A DNA stretch of 64,000 nt from Codonopsis lanceolata (GCA_013146195.2 CM028379.1:63185631-63249630); one strand, 5' to 3'; shown: positions 44,488 to 58,709, counted from the first letter of the stretch. The notes: generated from the letters alone by a model not told the origin. Numbers and translations are program-made.

Positions 44488-47400
44488 TGTAAGACCCCGA
44501 ACCTTCGTGTATTTGAATTTCTCGTGTTGCATGCTTTGTTGTTAATGCGTCGAGTGTTTATCTTAACATGATAGCACCTAAATAAGTCTCATTGGAGTCT
44601 TAGTACCTTGCATATAAGATTGACAATGTTCATCTTAGTTGTTGTATGCTTGGTTGAGAGTTTAGAAGCATTGTTGCTTCGTTTGAGCCTTAGGGTTTCT
44701 CGGGATTGCCTTCGTTGCTTGTATTGTTTGTGCTTTAAACTTGCGAGAAGTTCATTTAAGTTCTAAACCAAGTGTACTTGTATTTCTCATGCTTGCACAA
44801 TCAATGTTCATAGATTTGTTGCATTTGGAAATAAGATGACCAACATATCACTTCACAGATTCAGTCCGTTTTTGGGCGAACTTCGGGAAAATTCTGGTAC
44901 CAATCTACTAAAGATAATTTTCTAAAACTTTAGTATGTTTTACCTACATAGGTTAGGATACTCCCTGTAAAATATGGTATTTTTTCAAGGTGTATAAGTA
45001 CCTCATTTAGGTCTTGACTTACGGCTGTGCCAGAATTCTGTTTTCAGGAAATCAGCTTCTGTACTTGAACTTGTAGTAGCCATATTTTGATGAATATAAG
45101 TCCAATTTGAGTAATTTAAAAGTCTAAACTATAGTTTAAAGATTCTAGTTTCATAAAAATCAATAATCACCTCATTTGGAGGTGTGAGCTATTTTCGGTC
45201 GATTTTACAAGATTGACTGTCTGTTTTCCAGAATCTGGTTTTGTGAGTTTTGAGTGGATTTGGCTAATGACTCTTGAACCCTTGCCCCTTGGCCGACCTT
45301 GGTGAGTCCAAGCCCCCTTTGTTGACTTGTCTAAGACCCTTGTGAACCCTTGGATCATTGCTTATCAATGGCTCACATGCCTTAGCCAATAGAAAGCCTC
45401 TTAATCACTTCACTTGGATTAGGGACTTCTTGGGAAGTATATAAACACAAAATTCAGCCAAGATCAGCCATTTTTGATCAACATAACCAGAGAACTTCAG
45501 AGACTTAGCTCAAATTTCGTCCATGGAGGTCACACCAACTTGAGAGACCATTTCCCGGAGATCCGGTGGTCCGATCGTCGAACCGAGACCGCCAAATCGA
45601 AGCCCTCGATCTTCTCTACAACAATCCTTGCTCTAATCAACCTTTCCTCCATTAATCTTAGGACTAAGGTACGTTGAGAAATCCCTGAAATTTTCATGTT
45701 CAATAAAATGACATGACCCCTTCATTATAGTTGCTCTATTGATGATTATGAACATCTTTTGTGAAGACAAATCCTCCAATTCAACCTTTGAAACATGTGT
45801 AGGATTTTATGAATTCTCTATGAAGTTGTGATTTTGACATTTTATAAAGCATGAATGTTGTTTATAATGAGCTTAGGAATAACTCTTGTGAAGGAATATG
45901 TTTCAATTCAAGGTTTAACAAAATCTCCGATTCTAGGGTTTGAAACTCGGGATTGTGTTTAAGGCTAGTTTAAGATCATGAACGACCTAGTTATCGAGTT
46001 CTAAATGAAAGGAGAACTTAGGAAAGGGCAATGTAATGCATATATTATCAATGCTCTATTTGGTTGAATTTTAGTAAAACTCACCGGAGTTGAGATTAGG
46101 GAGTTATTGAACAATACCGACTCCACATTCAATCCCAACGATGTTTGTAGTGCATTAGACTAATATATTAGCCTACGTGACTTTGAGATGGATTGAAGGG
46201 CATGTTTGATATGAGTGATTATAAGACTCAATCGAGTTCTTATGTGATTTATGTGATTGTGTGAAGCAAATGCACAATTGAGAGCATGTTGTAGAATGAT
46301 GTATCTATTTGACAGTTGAATTCGCTCTTGTCGAATTCCTACTTGATTCCTTAATGAGTAAAAACACCTACTTGTTGAATAATGAATTTGAGGACTATTC
46401 TATGAGAAGATTTGATTGGGGCTTTCTTAGTACTCTATACATGGAGTCTACTTGTATAAGTCGCTAGGATGACCATGTTGTTATCTATGACTCACCGGTA
46501 TAGTTGACCTTACGGGTTATTACCGATCTAGTGTTGCTTAAGTCTTTGACTACCATCGACTTTTGTGTTATTGAATGAGTTACTACTCTAGGAAGAGTTT
46601 AGTAAATGGCTTCATGATCCGAGACTAACAGTAGTCTTGGATAGTACTTAATGGACCGATGGTTAAGTTGTGACTCGTTGAATTTCATAGGTGAATGTGG
46701 AATACCGTGTATATTTTATATTATGACTAAATGCATGATTTCCTACCTTGTCAAGAATTGATTCTTCTATGTGTTTCTATGATATGACTTATGAGCATAT
46801 TGAATGTATTTGCCTTCGTGCCGATCGTTCTACGTTAATGAATTGTGGTGAACTTGGATTCTACTATTAAGTGGAATTATGAATCAAAATTGAACTAAGC
46901 TTGATTTCACAATAATCAACTTGGGCCTTCCCTTATATAATTGACTTGGGACTTGAACTAAGATTCCTAAATGGAATGAGAACCTTGCAATGCCTCAACG
47001 AGAACATAGAAAAGAGTCTTGGAACACATATAGTGTTCAAATTCTATTTGGTTGAATTGTAGTAAAGACTCAACTGAGTCGAAGTTAAAGAACAATTGAA
47101 CCTTACGAGGATCGTGGTGAGATCTTATGATAATTATATTCCATTTGACTATATTACTAGCTTTGGGACTTGAATCGAAGAGAGTGAACAAACTTGGCAC
47201 TTATGATTTAGAGACTCAAATGAGTTCCTATCGGTGGTTTTGTGATTTATGTAACAATGTGCATAATCGTATGAGTTTAGTAGGTCATTATATCTACTTG
47301 AGAATTAGCAAGTAAACATCTACTTGTGCATTGCATATAAGTCCAGTGGCATTACTTGAGTTTTCATGATGATGGTGGGACGATGCATTGCCTTCACGAA

Positions 47401-48439
47401 TTATGGGATTCGTGATTGTAATGTATCGCCGCATGGATTCGGGGTTTCACACACACCTCCACTTTAGCTACGGTGGAAGTAGCCCCTTTGTATGAACCAA
47501 TTGAGCACATTGGCTAGTGCTATTTTCTGAGAGCAGAGAACTCGGGAAAGAGCTCGGTACTTTGATACGAACACGGGTATCATTGGCACGATATGATTAA
47601 CGGTTGTGATTGCGAGAGCAATACGACGGCGGTGATTTGGTATCTTACATCCCTTATGTGGCCTCCCATGGGCACTTATGTGACAACAAAGTGTTAGTTG
47701 AACATGAGATCTTATTGACCATGTTTGTATTGGTGATGATAAATGAGAGATTTGATATGTATATATAGAGATATGCATACTTGTATTTGAGATATATATG
47801 AAAGACTTGATGTGTATATATATATAGATATGCACATTACATGCATGATGATTTTATGGGAGATTTGATATGTATATTTAGAGATATACATACGATATAG
47901 GTGTATATATAAACACATGCACCCTACACGTGTAACAGTGTGAATAGCTTGATTCATATATAATGATATGTATACTTGCATATGATGTTTTGTGGGAACT
48001 ACCTTCTAATTCATTTGATTTGTGTGCGAGCAGGGGATTACACCTGGTTCATTTGGACGGTTTAGTAAGTAAGAAGGAGTGGATATCTTGTGGAGTATCG
48101 AAACGATCACGCCTTCTCTTACGGAGTTTTGTCATTTATAAATGACACTATGGTTATGTTTATGTTACATAATTATATGTTGCATATATATTTGTGGTAG
48201 CGTCTTGGGTCATTATGACTCATCTCGTACTTGTTTTTTAGTTGCGATCGATCATTGCTGAGGTCGAGTAGATCGTGGTAGCGGGCGCAGGCTGGTCGAT
48301 AGATCGAGGTTAGACCGCTGTGGTTCGTGTTTTGTAGCGGCCGACTTTTCCGAGTAGCACTTGTGGAGTCTTGTTCCTTTTTAGCATTGTCATTGATTTA
48401 ATGTACTTTGCTATTCTTGTGAGATCGACATTTTGTAAA
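44488..48439 (+). mobile_element. Probable long LTR of a Ty3-gypsy element, cut by the assembly gap
   Basis: It starts TGTAAGACCCCGAACC, as in long LTRs of Tekay/Del-type chromoviruses. There is a TATA-like agtatataaacac near 45436, no long coding frame over 3.9 kb, and internal diverged duplications (compare 'ctatttggttgaattttagtaaa' near 46060 and 47040). It runs into the N gap, so neither the end nor any coding domain is seen. The class is inferred from the start motif and length only. Confidence 0.45.
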
Positions 48440-48539
48440 NNNNNNNNNNNNNNNNNNNNNNNNNNNNNNNNNNNNNNNNNNNNNNNNNNNNNNNNNNNNN
48501 NNNNNNNNNNNNNNNNNNNNNNNNNNNNNNNNNNNNNNN
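48440..48539. other. Assembly gap (100 N)
   Basis: Exactly 100 N, the usual placeholder for a gap of unknown size. Sequence on either side belongs to different retroelements. Confidence 0.97.
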
Positions 48540-51500
48540 ATTGATATCCAAGAACCCATGAAGACCAATGAGATATTTAAAGTTAATGGTCACCGACTCA
48601 AAGCCGTACCTTGAACCCATGTCGGTTGAGAGAACAATAGAACTCATTCGTCTCTCGACAATGAACCCAGGAGATTAGGTTTGCAGTTGGGTCGAGCCAA
48701 AGACATTAAACAAGTGCGCTAGGTGGGATGCAACCCACTTTGATGAAATTTTATTTGCTTTCGTAGTGTAATTTAAATATGTTGTTCTCCGTCTTATTTA
48801 ATTATGGACATTTAATTTGAATGTTTCAATGTATAATGGTTAATTCAAGTTTGGGGGAGAAAAACATCTTAGTGTTGTATTTATATGTTGCTAATAATTT
48901 AGTTTAAAAGTTTGTGTAGAATTTTCAGAATGCAGGAAAGAAACGGACCTAACAGAACATAACGAAAAGACCAAAACAAGCGCAAAAAGTTTTAAAGCGG
49001 CCTCAAAAGAAACCATATGGACCTTGCGGATGAGCTTAAAACCCTGTGCCCATGAGGCCTTAATAATGACAAATGCGTGAATCCATCACCTCAGCTTCCG
49101 TGCATTCCGTTGACTGTGCACCTTGCGGCCACAAGGCCCCTGTTGTAAGCCAGACGCGGGCAGCCTTCAGCATTCACAGAAAAACTCTCACTCTCTCAAG
49201 CAATCAGCGATCTCTCTCTTTTCTTAACTCCGGCGAAACTTTCCATTCCGACCAAGATTCAAGCTCTCTTTCAAAACTTCATCATCACCCCCATCATCCA
49301 TCTCCTTCCATTCAAGTATTGAAGGTGAAGCCACCATTTTTTCTGGCATAAAGCTTCGAGGCTCCGGCCATCCATCTTTTACAATTAAAGCACACAATCC
49401 ACGCATCTTCTATCCCCTCTCTATTAAATTATTGATTCGTCAAAATTTTGCATGTTAGGGTGTTAGAATTATTTTCGTATTGTATACGTGCATGCTTTAT
49501 TTGTTTTAGTAGGTTGTGTTATTTTAATTTTTTAGAAAGTAGATTCTAAATTTTTGTTCTCATAATTAATGGCCCCTAAGTGTAGAAATACCGGCCCGTC
49601 CACGTCTCGCTCCTAAGAAGAAGAGCAACATTATGACGTCCACTGCTTTATTTCTTTTGAGGCATAATCCCTGAGAGGGGATTTAAAGCTCAAGACTTTG
49701 CTCTCCCTGCCCACTTCAATTGCCTAAGGTGGGGCAATCTTATTGCGACCCTGGGCGTGGCCATTGTGGCCTTAGTCCGAGAATTTTACGCCAAAGCGAT
49801 TGGTATTATAGTGAGAGCTAGATGTTGTTGATGCTCAGTGTGAATGCCTACTTTTCGTCCCATAACATAACCGTTATTTCGGCACTACCAATTTCGCGAG
49901 GGTGCCGACCAAAGACAGCCTCCACATCGCCGAATTTTGTTTTCCAAGTGGTAAATGCAATCATAACACCAAGTGGTTCTCACAACCAAATCCACCATTC
50001 GCCTCTGGACCACTGGATCTAAACCTTATTCATGAACACGCCAAGGCCGTTCAAATTTATCTTGCAGACTCATGCCTTCCACCACCAGATACGTGTCCGG
50101 CCTAAGGCGCTTTTGATCTACACCATCTTGAACCAATTGGAAAGTTCTGATGTTGGGCGGTCCGATCAACGCCAAATTCAGACCCTTATTAAAGCTACGA
50201 TAAACTCGGGATTCGTGTTCTGAGTTTGATTACCGGACTATGTAGTGTGGCCGAGTCGTTTGGACTCGAGATCACGAGAAGAGTCGAAGTTCCCAATATT
50301 TCTAGAGCGCTTCTTTGTTTGAGTACCCTCTCGCCCGGCCACGTGAGAAGGCCCACGTGAGGAGTTGCCGGAGGAGGAGGATCCTTTTGGAGGCGATCTC
50401 CATAGGCGGGAAGGAGCTTCATGCTCCAAAATGAGATGATGAGTCGTGGTTGGCGCAAGTGCGTGCTGACCAGGCCCGAGACTCAATTTTTGGTTGGAGT
50501 TCGGGTGGGGCAAAATGTCACCCGCTACATGGGATGCCACTTATGATCCCAATTTCGTCTCGCCGTTATTTCCTCCCGACTCACCATGAGTCCTGAGCCC
50601 AAGTTTCTCTCTTTCGTTAGGTGGGCGGCTATTTCCTTCCGATATCTCTCCTCCATCAACCCTCTCATAGGATATTCCTCAATTTTGAGGACAAAATAGA
50701 ATTTAAGTTTGGGGGGGGCATTCTAAGCCAAGGTCCTTGCGAGGTCCCAACCTAAGGAAGAAGTGGAGATGGGCTACGTTTTTTTAAATCGGTGAGAGAA
50801 ATTTTTGTCCCTCTATCGTCTCGTCTCCTCACTCTATTTTATTGCTTTTTAATTTTTCTTATTTTAGGAGATGTTGTCGTGACCAGAATACTATAATATT
50901 TAGTTCCCTCGGGAACCCATCAAAAGAGTCATCGTCATCGGCCATCTCCAATTTCTTTTTATAAAAATTTTCAAAAATGAAATAAAAATAAAAATAAAAC
51001 GTTTTAATTCAAACTTTTCATCCTCAAGTCCTTGTATGGTCATTTCAGTCGATGAGGAGTTAATGCAATGAACCACATAACTTTTCCATAAATCATTCTG
51101 GAATTTACTTGATTCTGCAAAATTCTTAATTTTCTCCAAATCTTTGTGCACTTACACTAGTCATGATTATGGATTGATTAAAACATTTTTATAAAGTTTA
51201 TAGCACACATTTCATTTTAGCAACAAGATATGCACAAGAATATAATGAATAGCCATCCGAACATGATTGTTGCATTGAATTGTAACTTAGGGTCAATTGC
51301 ATGATAAGTTAGATCCCTTGGATTTTTCTTACTAATATATCTCAAGCACATTTTCGAACCATGTCTGCATGTTAGTCTCGATTGTCCCTACCATCTGCTC
51401 TAGCGAATGCTTATATGAAATCCAGTGATGCTAAATCTTCAATTCCATAACTTCCATAATTGATATGATACTTTATGTGCTTTACTTTCTTAAAAACGGC

Positions 51501-54180
51501 ATGAGTATTTTGGCATTAAGATATGATATAGGCCATCTTTGGATCGTTTGAGCCTAAATATTTCCTGACCTTTACTAAAAAATATCCCTAGTGTCCCCTT
51601 TGAGCTTTATTAAAAAGAATGGAGTGTGCTAAGCACATATTGAACCCCCATTCGACTTCGTTTCTTTTAACCCACATTAACTTAACCCTAAAGCTTAAAC
51701 ACTTTAGCCTACCTTTTGAGAGAGTAGGATGTTTGTGGGGAATTAATTTTATAGGACCAATTTTCAGTTAAGAAAGTTTTCCGAAGACTTCTTCTTCCCG
51801 TCGATGTTGAAAAAAAAAGGGAAAGAAAGGAATCGACGAAAAATGAAACAGAAGAAGAAGAGTGTAAGAAGATTCAAATGGAAGCATAGCTTTCAAGAGA
51901 AAAATATGATAGAAAAATTATGATGAAAAAGAATACTTGATATTTTTAGCTTGATATATTGTACAAAACAAGTTTGGGGGGAAAAGAAAAAGAAAAAAAA
52001 AAAGAAAAAAAGTCCCCCACTTGTGGTCTTTGCAGGTTCTAGCCTAATTGGGAAAAACTTCATTTTGCTTGGAAGTATTAGGGGTAAAGGGTAGTCTTGC
52101 TCTCTCACTTTGTATTCTATTCCCTTTCCATTATATCCCCCTACACCAAGGCCTTACATTACAAGCTATTAAAGACCTATTGATCTTCTTGCCAATGCTT
52201 GTGTTTGTTGATTTGATTGTAATGCATATAAATTGATCTCCACTTCATATTCATATTATTCGCAAGCTCACTGTGTTAGCATAATCTTAGCTATTGCAAG
52301 TAATTGGGGCAGGAGAGCATTGTATGTCATACATAGAAGTGCATGAGATGGATGTATAAGTTTTTTAAAATCCTTGGTGATCTCTATTTCTGTAATAGAC
52401 CGGGTTTGGATGGTAGATCTCATACTTTGTGTTGCATCGGTCTTATTTAAATTTTGATTTTTAAATGAATGTGGTGCTTAGCTTAATAAAACTGTTTTAG
52501 TTAAGATATTCTTTATGACTGGTGATCACACACACACGGAGAAATTAAGACTAATAGCAGTTTGAGTATAAGTCAGCTTGTTTTCTGTGATTAGTCTGCA
52601 CATATGTGGTGAGCATCTGACTGAGACTACTTTAATATGTCATGCTCTTATGACTTGAGGTTGAAACCAAAAAGATTTTTGTTTTATTGTTTTTTAGAGT
52701 AATTTTTACTTGCTTTTGTATTTAGTAGTTTTTGTATTTATCTGCATAGTCGAGTCGCTCATGAGAGTCTCTTTGAGTTTGTGGGTTTCTAGAGGAGTGT
52801 AAATAGTGTCACCCTCCAAAAAGATTTTCTTAATTTTTGTATGTTTATTTTTGTATTTATAAGTATTGTTTACTTGTGGACGAGCAAAGTTTAAGTTTTG
52901 GGGTATTTGATAGACGTATTTTATACGTCTTTATCGGGTACTTTTATGACTTAAAATGAGCAATTTCATGAGGTTTTGGCTACTGATATGTGTTTTTGAG
53001 CTATTTTATGAGTTTCAGGGTTTTAGGTGAATTTATGAGATTTATGAAGCTTTTAGTGAAGCTTTCGAGGAAGGGTGCAAAGTGCAACATTGGAAAAAAA
53101 AAAGGCAAAAGAAACATTCTGGCCACCTTGCGGCCACAAGGCCAAAAGACCTTGCCTTCGCAAGGTAGGTAGAAACATGAAGACTCAGATCAAGACCCTT
53201 GCGGACGCAAGGTGAAGACCCAATGCGGCCGCAAGGTCCCCATAACCGACTTTACGGGGTTTTTGACTTGGATTGAACCTCCTATTCCTCTGTAACTCCC
53301 TGGTATAGTAAAGGACGGTAGCCAAAGCCAAATGATGCCAAGAAGTGTTAGAGAACAGTTTTAGCTTAGGAATTAGATTGTATTACGTAGATTAGTTGTT
53401 GTAATTACAGTTTTGAAGATCGATCCATGTATTCATTCATCTCGTTGTGTAGTTCATCTTCAAGGATGAACTGAACATCCATTAATCTAAGAGTTGGGAG
53501 GTAACTTGTATCGAATCTATGGCTTAATATATATTTTTATTCATTCAATCCTTGTTGATCATGGTGTTTATCAACCCCTTTATTATCTAGCTTTGAACAA
53601 ATGAATGTAATCGCAAGTAATAAAGGCCTAAAGGTGCGGATACCTGCACGGCCATATGCATATGTCGTACACTGGCTCACCATCATGATAAATTGAACCT
53701 ATCGATGCACGAGAGTGATAAGTTAGAGTCAGGTTCTATATATGACCTAAGTGACCGTTAGGATCCATATGTTCTTGTACTTAGGATATAGAATGGATGA
53801 ATTATTTGGAGATGGAGACTGAACGGTAATTCGATAGGCTATATATATCTTTCGTGAACGAACCCAAGTTATTGAATGATACTTTATCTAAATAAGCTAT
53901 AGAATAAATACAAGTGAAACCCTAATCCTAGATTTCCCTCCTCCATCAAATCTTTACAACTGTGATTACTGCGTTGTTTAATTAGATTTATTGTGTTAAT
54001 AGAATAATTAGTTTAGATAAAATCAATAAATAACCCCCCTTAGTTTAAAATTGCTACCGATATTCTTGCCAATCGTATTCTTCTTGTCTCTGTGGTTCGA
54101 CCCTTGCTTCCCAAGCTGTCCTACGATAGTCTTGTCCACTTGCAAGGAAATAATTTAAAATAAGACACGATCAACTATCA
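48540..54180 (+). mobile_element. 3' part of a Ty3-gypsy element, Athila/Tat-like, with 3' LTR
   Basis: Just after the gap, DIQEPMKTNEIFKVNGHRLK matches the very end of plant Ty3-gypsy integrase/pol. A long decayed region follows, with 'aagtttgggggaga' purine tracts and a degenerate frame starting MAPKCRNTGPSTSRS near 49570, the layout of Athila/Tat elements, which carry extra sequence between pol and the 3' LTR. A polypurine tract precedes the LTR at 52908. The 5' half and 5' LTR are missing at the gap. Confidence 0.65.
52908..54180 (+). repeat. 3' LTR of the Athila/Tat-like element
   Basis: It begins TGATAGACGTATTTTATACG after the purine tract aagttttggggtatt, and ends CTATCA, giving a 6 bp terminal inverted repeat TGATAG/CTATCA. 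Length is 1273 bp. It contains a cluster of CCTTGCG/CGCAAGG palindromes at 53125-53240. Confidence 0.65.
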
Positions 54181-54491
54181 TAGCTGCAAATCTTTCATAT
54201 TGAAAAAAGGCGAGAGAGAGAGAGAGATGCATGACAAGAGCATAAGAAAGATACAAGTTTTTATATATGTGCGTACAAGTGAATGCCTTTCCAATTGTCA
54301 TTCGAACTGGCCGAAAGAAAATTAAAAGTTGCTGCTCAACTCGACTGAAGCCACAAATTGATAAAAAAAATGTTCCTCGCTAATTGATCGAGATTACATC
54401 CGTATTTATAAGACAAATAGTAAATTCTTAATCTACTAAGAGTAATAGTATGGCTAATTAATTGAAAATAAAGTTCTAATGCATATAGGAA

Positions 54492-56511
54492 TCTATTAAC
54501 TATTACTAAAACAGAAGTCATTGCTGCCACATGTCAGCTTACTGTGAAATACTAAAAGGTTTAAAGGAAACTGGTATTGCCATGTGGCAACTTTCTATGA
54601 AATGATAAATCTTATTTTGTGATTTTTTTTTAATTAATGATTAATGAAATTTTGACAAACAAATCTTTTTCAAATTAAAAATTCAAATTATGTTTATCTT
54701 TTCTAAACAATCTTTTTCAAATTCAAATTATGTGTATCTACTTTAAACAACTTTTGTTCCTTGATCTATAAATAATGTTAGACGATTGAAATTTCTAATT
54801 CTCCATCATCTGTAAAAGAGTTTAATAGGCGTAATTCATTCCACTTATCACTGTCGAAGCACCTAAGTCGGGCAAGAGCACATTGAATGCATAACTGTAT
54901 CGTGGTATGAGTTAAATGTAATGTGTAATGACTTTCTTCTTTCCCAAAACTTAGGCTGCTATGAAGCAATTAAATTGTTTTAGAGTAGAATCATTGCAGT
55001 GCTTTTAGTATGAAGAGTGAAGTTTAATGGTCGGGTTTGACGTAATTAGTATGTTACATTTAAAAATCGAATCATTCTCCATATCAACTTCATGTTATTA
55101 TGTTTTTAATTAGGTAGGGTGCATAATAATTTAATGAGGAATGTTGGGACAAAAAAAAAAACAGGCTTACTGCTTGTGTTTATCTATTTGGAAAATGTTA
55201 TCATTCAATATTGCACAGACGTACGTGGGTTGAGAATGAGGTTGCATTCACTCCTACCATGAGGGAAATTGTTTGCATGCTAACAAATCCCCCAACTCTC
55301 CTTCCATCACCTCCTGACTCTGTGAAGAAGAACTAAAGAAGTGGATTAAGCTTAATGAATATATAATTTTGTGTATACCAAAAGCAATCTTTGAGATTAT
55401 CATATCTCATATTTCTACCTCTCTTTAAATATAAATATTCATCTATCTTTATCTCTTTTGGAGTACATTCATTGGATAATCCAAATTGTTGACATTCTCA
55501 TAATAGCCAGCTTTGTTCATTTATAATTTTTTTTTTTTTGCTTTCAATATTTCAGATGAACTTTGTCTTTGCTTAAATCTATTTCATTCTTTTTATAATA
55601 TTATTTGCGATCATAGTTGATGTTTATAATGAACAACAACATAACTTTAAAATTTTTGGATTTCGTTTTTATTAAATTGTATTTTTGACTTCAACAAGAG
55701 ATACAAAGATATATGTTTACGTACATGTATCTTATTGATTATAATACATACCAATTATAGCATGCTTTAGAATTTTTTTTATATTGCTATATAACTAATG
55801 CATGTGTGTGTGTGTTTTTTAATCGATCATGCCTAAATTTTCTTTCAACGAGACATGTATGGAGTAAGGACAGATTGAGAGTTGTGCCGGCTATGGACAT
55901 GCATACATCACATATGATTTTATTTATTTACTTTTTTAATATATTTAGTTTGTATAATTTTTTGATCATAATGAAATCTTCCACAAGATCTCCAAAATAG
56001 AAAAACATAAGATGTTTCTAATAACATATATAATATCACAATTAAAAAAGCTAACGTCTTTTTAGAAATTATAAAAAAACTATATTTGATTTATTATTTC
56101 AATTTTTATTTATTTTAAATTTAAGCTATAAAGTATTTAGTTGTTAACCATTTTTAAATTACTAACTATTTTGATAAATTTAAGAAATTATTAATTACAT
56201 TATGTTAATTTTTCCCCTGCCTTGTGTACACATGTGACATCATTAAATTGCAATCTACATAAAAAGTGTCATATTACTTATGACCTTTTAAAATGCATAA
56301 TGGTAACACATTTGCCTTTTAACTTCTCTTTTCTGTAGCAAATTCCAATGTGCTTCTTTATATTACTCATTCATAAATCAATTTTAGTATTTACCATATT
56401 TTAGTTTAGTTTAAAATATTCTAATTGTAACGAGTTTACAAATTCTCTTATTATAAACAACTTTTGAAGAAAAAAAATCTTAAAATCGTGTATCGCACGG
56501 GTATAACCTAG
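54492..56511 (+). mobile_element. Non-autonomous Helitron, 2.0 kb
   Basis: It starts TCTATTAACTATTACTAAAA after host A (54491). It ends with a CGTG/CACG hairpin (about 56487-56499) and CTAG (56508-56511) before host T (56512). The interior is AT-rich with no Rep or helicase sequence and no recognisable captured gene. Confidence 0.75.
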
Positions 56512-57480
56512 TAAATAATAAAAGACTAATAACTGTAATACTAATAAAAATAGGAAACCTAGTTAAGATATAACTAAAATCCACTAAACCTCTGGGGATA
56601 AGGCATACGTAACAGTTCTAGACAGAACTCTTTCGGCAAAAAACGTGGGCACGTCTTATCAGTTGCGGGAGTCTTATCTTTGAACCATATCATTCTCCCC
56701 TAGTTTATGGAATTTCTACTTAAAATATTGTAGTGTCAAAGTATGGACAAGCTCTTGATAAACCTCATAGCTGTCGTGCGAAGAACATGATGTTGACTCG
56801 CCCAATTTTGATTTGGGCATAAGATTTGGAAATTTACATACTCTACCATGTTATGACACTCGATCTGCTGGAAACAAAAGTTCTGATGGAGGTTTAATTA
56901 GCTCATGAAGCATCTCATTTTGTTTACTTAACATGTTAATGTTGGTGACATGTGAAATTGGATGGATCTTTGCTCTTGTGATGTACTATTCATGTTATTT
57001 ATTGCATAATTTTATTGATGTTCAAGTCTTTTATATCCACCATTGAAACTTACTTCTTCAATTGCATCTCTATTGTAGCTTCATTTGGCAAACAAAAAGT
57101 TTACTGTACTACATAGGTGTATTCCTCATATTTGCCACCACAAATTTCGTCAACCACCTATGTGTCATCACCAACAATATCGCGCTCTTCATTCCACCCC
57201 TCATATGTCATTTCAACAACATGTAAAGGTCTACATTCAGGGCACTCATTACATCGATGTCTTGGTTATTGGTAGTGAGAACGTATACGAGGATTAAGAG
57301 CATATGGATTGTTAGTCGTTGCTTTCAGGTTTTGCTTGACATCGAGTTGACTTTGCTTTAGTACAAATGAGGAGGCAGCCTGGAATTGAGGTGTTTTGAA
57401 TGGGTTTCTTGAACCATAGTTGCTATTGTGTCAAGGAAAGTGGGTTGTGTTGCTTGCTAGGCTAGGCGGGTTAAAAGAAA
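56512..57480. other. Unassigned DNA
   Basis: AT-rich DNA with short open frames (for example 57085-57297, +, His-rich). None resembles a family I know. Confidence 0.35.
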
Positions 57481-58709
57481 TTCTAACCCGTCTAGGGAAG
57501 GAAAAGAGAAAGAAAAATATATTTTAGTTCCCTATGATCAGAAGCAACATTTGGAACATATTATTGATTTGTCTTTTATAGACTTACAATGGAAAGACGA
57601 CCCTTCGGTTCTCAAAGACATGTATTTATGTTACTCCACAAGGAAAATTTCGTTATATTTACGAAGCAATTTTGGAAGAAACCAGTTCTATCCAGTTTGA
57701 TCATAATCTTCACAATGCACCATATGGGGGTAAGTCTCCAGCAAGAACTCATTCTAAGTGCTTTATAATTAAAAGTACTTCACCCTCATCAATGAAGTCT
57801 TTTAGAGTCATCAAAACCTAAAAACCTACTACTTAATAAATCAATAGAGAATAATTATTGAGATTATATTAATTTATGGTTCTATGCATTTATTATCAAA
57901 ATCCTATTAGAAAGCATACTTTGATTTTTGTTATCAATCCAAAAATATTAGAAAAAAGAGGATTCTCTACCTGTTTTTGAACAAGCAGTTTCAGATTATT
58001 CGAAACTTTTTAATCAATCAGTCCCTCGGCCCTCTGCTCAGCCATATATCCAAAATATATTTACATATATGATGGAAAAAAATAGAAAATAAAATCTAGG
58101 ACTAACATCCCTGGAATGCCAATTAAAAGTCTTCAAAATAATAAAGAATCAGTTTGATGCATCTCAGCCTTCCCAGCCTGAGACCGGTTCATTATCAATA
58201 GTTCCAGATCTTCCTTTGCAATTCTTGCAGGAGAATCACAAAAAGAAGAAGAAATATCTCCTACACTAGGAGATTACATTGACGCCACTGCTGGAGTTAC
58301 TCAAGAAAGAGTAAATCAACAGAAGGCAGAGAAGATGGAAGAATAGCTTTCCAGCTATTCAATAGCTTTTCCGGTTATTCAGCAACAAGACAAATTTTGA
58401 AAAATAAATGATCATTATTTTGATGATCTGAAGAAACGAATCTACTTTGTCGGGGGAAGAGTAAGGCCTCGGGCCCCGATCATTTCAAAGTCAACAAAAG
58501 GACAAGAAAAGATTATCATTGTTATTTTGATAATTGAAAACGGAAAAAGAATCTACTTTTGGTGGAAAGCAAAAGTGAAGCTGCCTCGGGCTGTGATCGA
58601 CTTCAATTATTTCAAAGGCACCTGGCCCTCGGACGTCAAAGTTTTATTTTCATATCCAAAAATTTTCATTACAAAAGAAGAACATGTTGTCCATAGAAGA
58701 ACACATTAA
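57481..58709 (+). pseudogene. Degenerate coding-like remnants, unrecognised
   Basis: Several plus-strand segments look like decayed protein code in shifting frames: a stretch ending NAPYGGKSPARTHS near 57740, VSDYSKLFNQSVPRPSAQPY near 57990-58050, LGDYIDATAGVTQERVNQQK near 58270-58325, and DDLKKRIYFVGGRVRPRAP near 58420-58480, which recurs in diverged form near 58535. Lys/Glu-rich polar composition and stops suggest an old mobile or viral-like polyprotein, but I cannot assign it. Confidence 0.3.

Noticed and set aside
47464..47981. Ile/Tyr/His-rich ORFs near 47.5-48.0 kb
   Set aside because: They come from imperfect (TATA/GATATG) repeats inside the probable gypsy LTR.
48411..48647. ORF across the gap
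   Set aside because: It is translated through 100 N and has no meaning.
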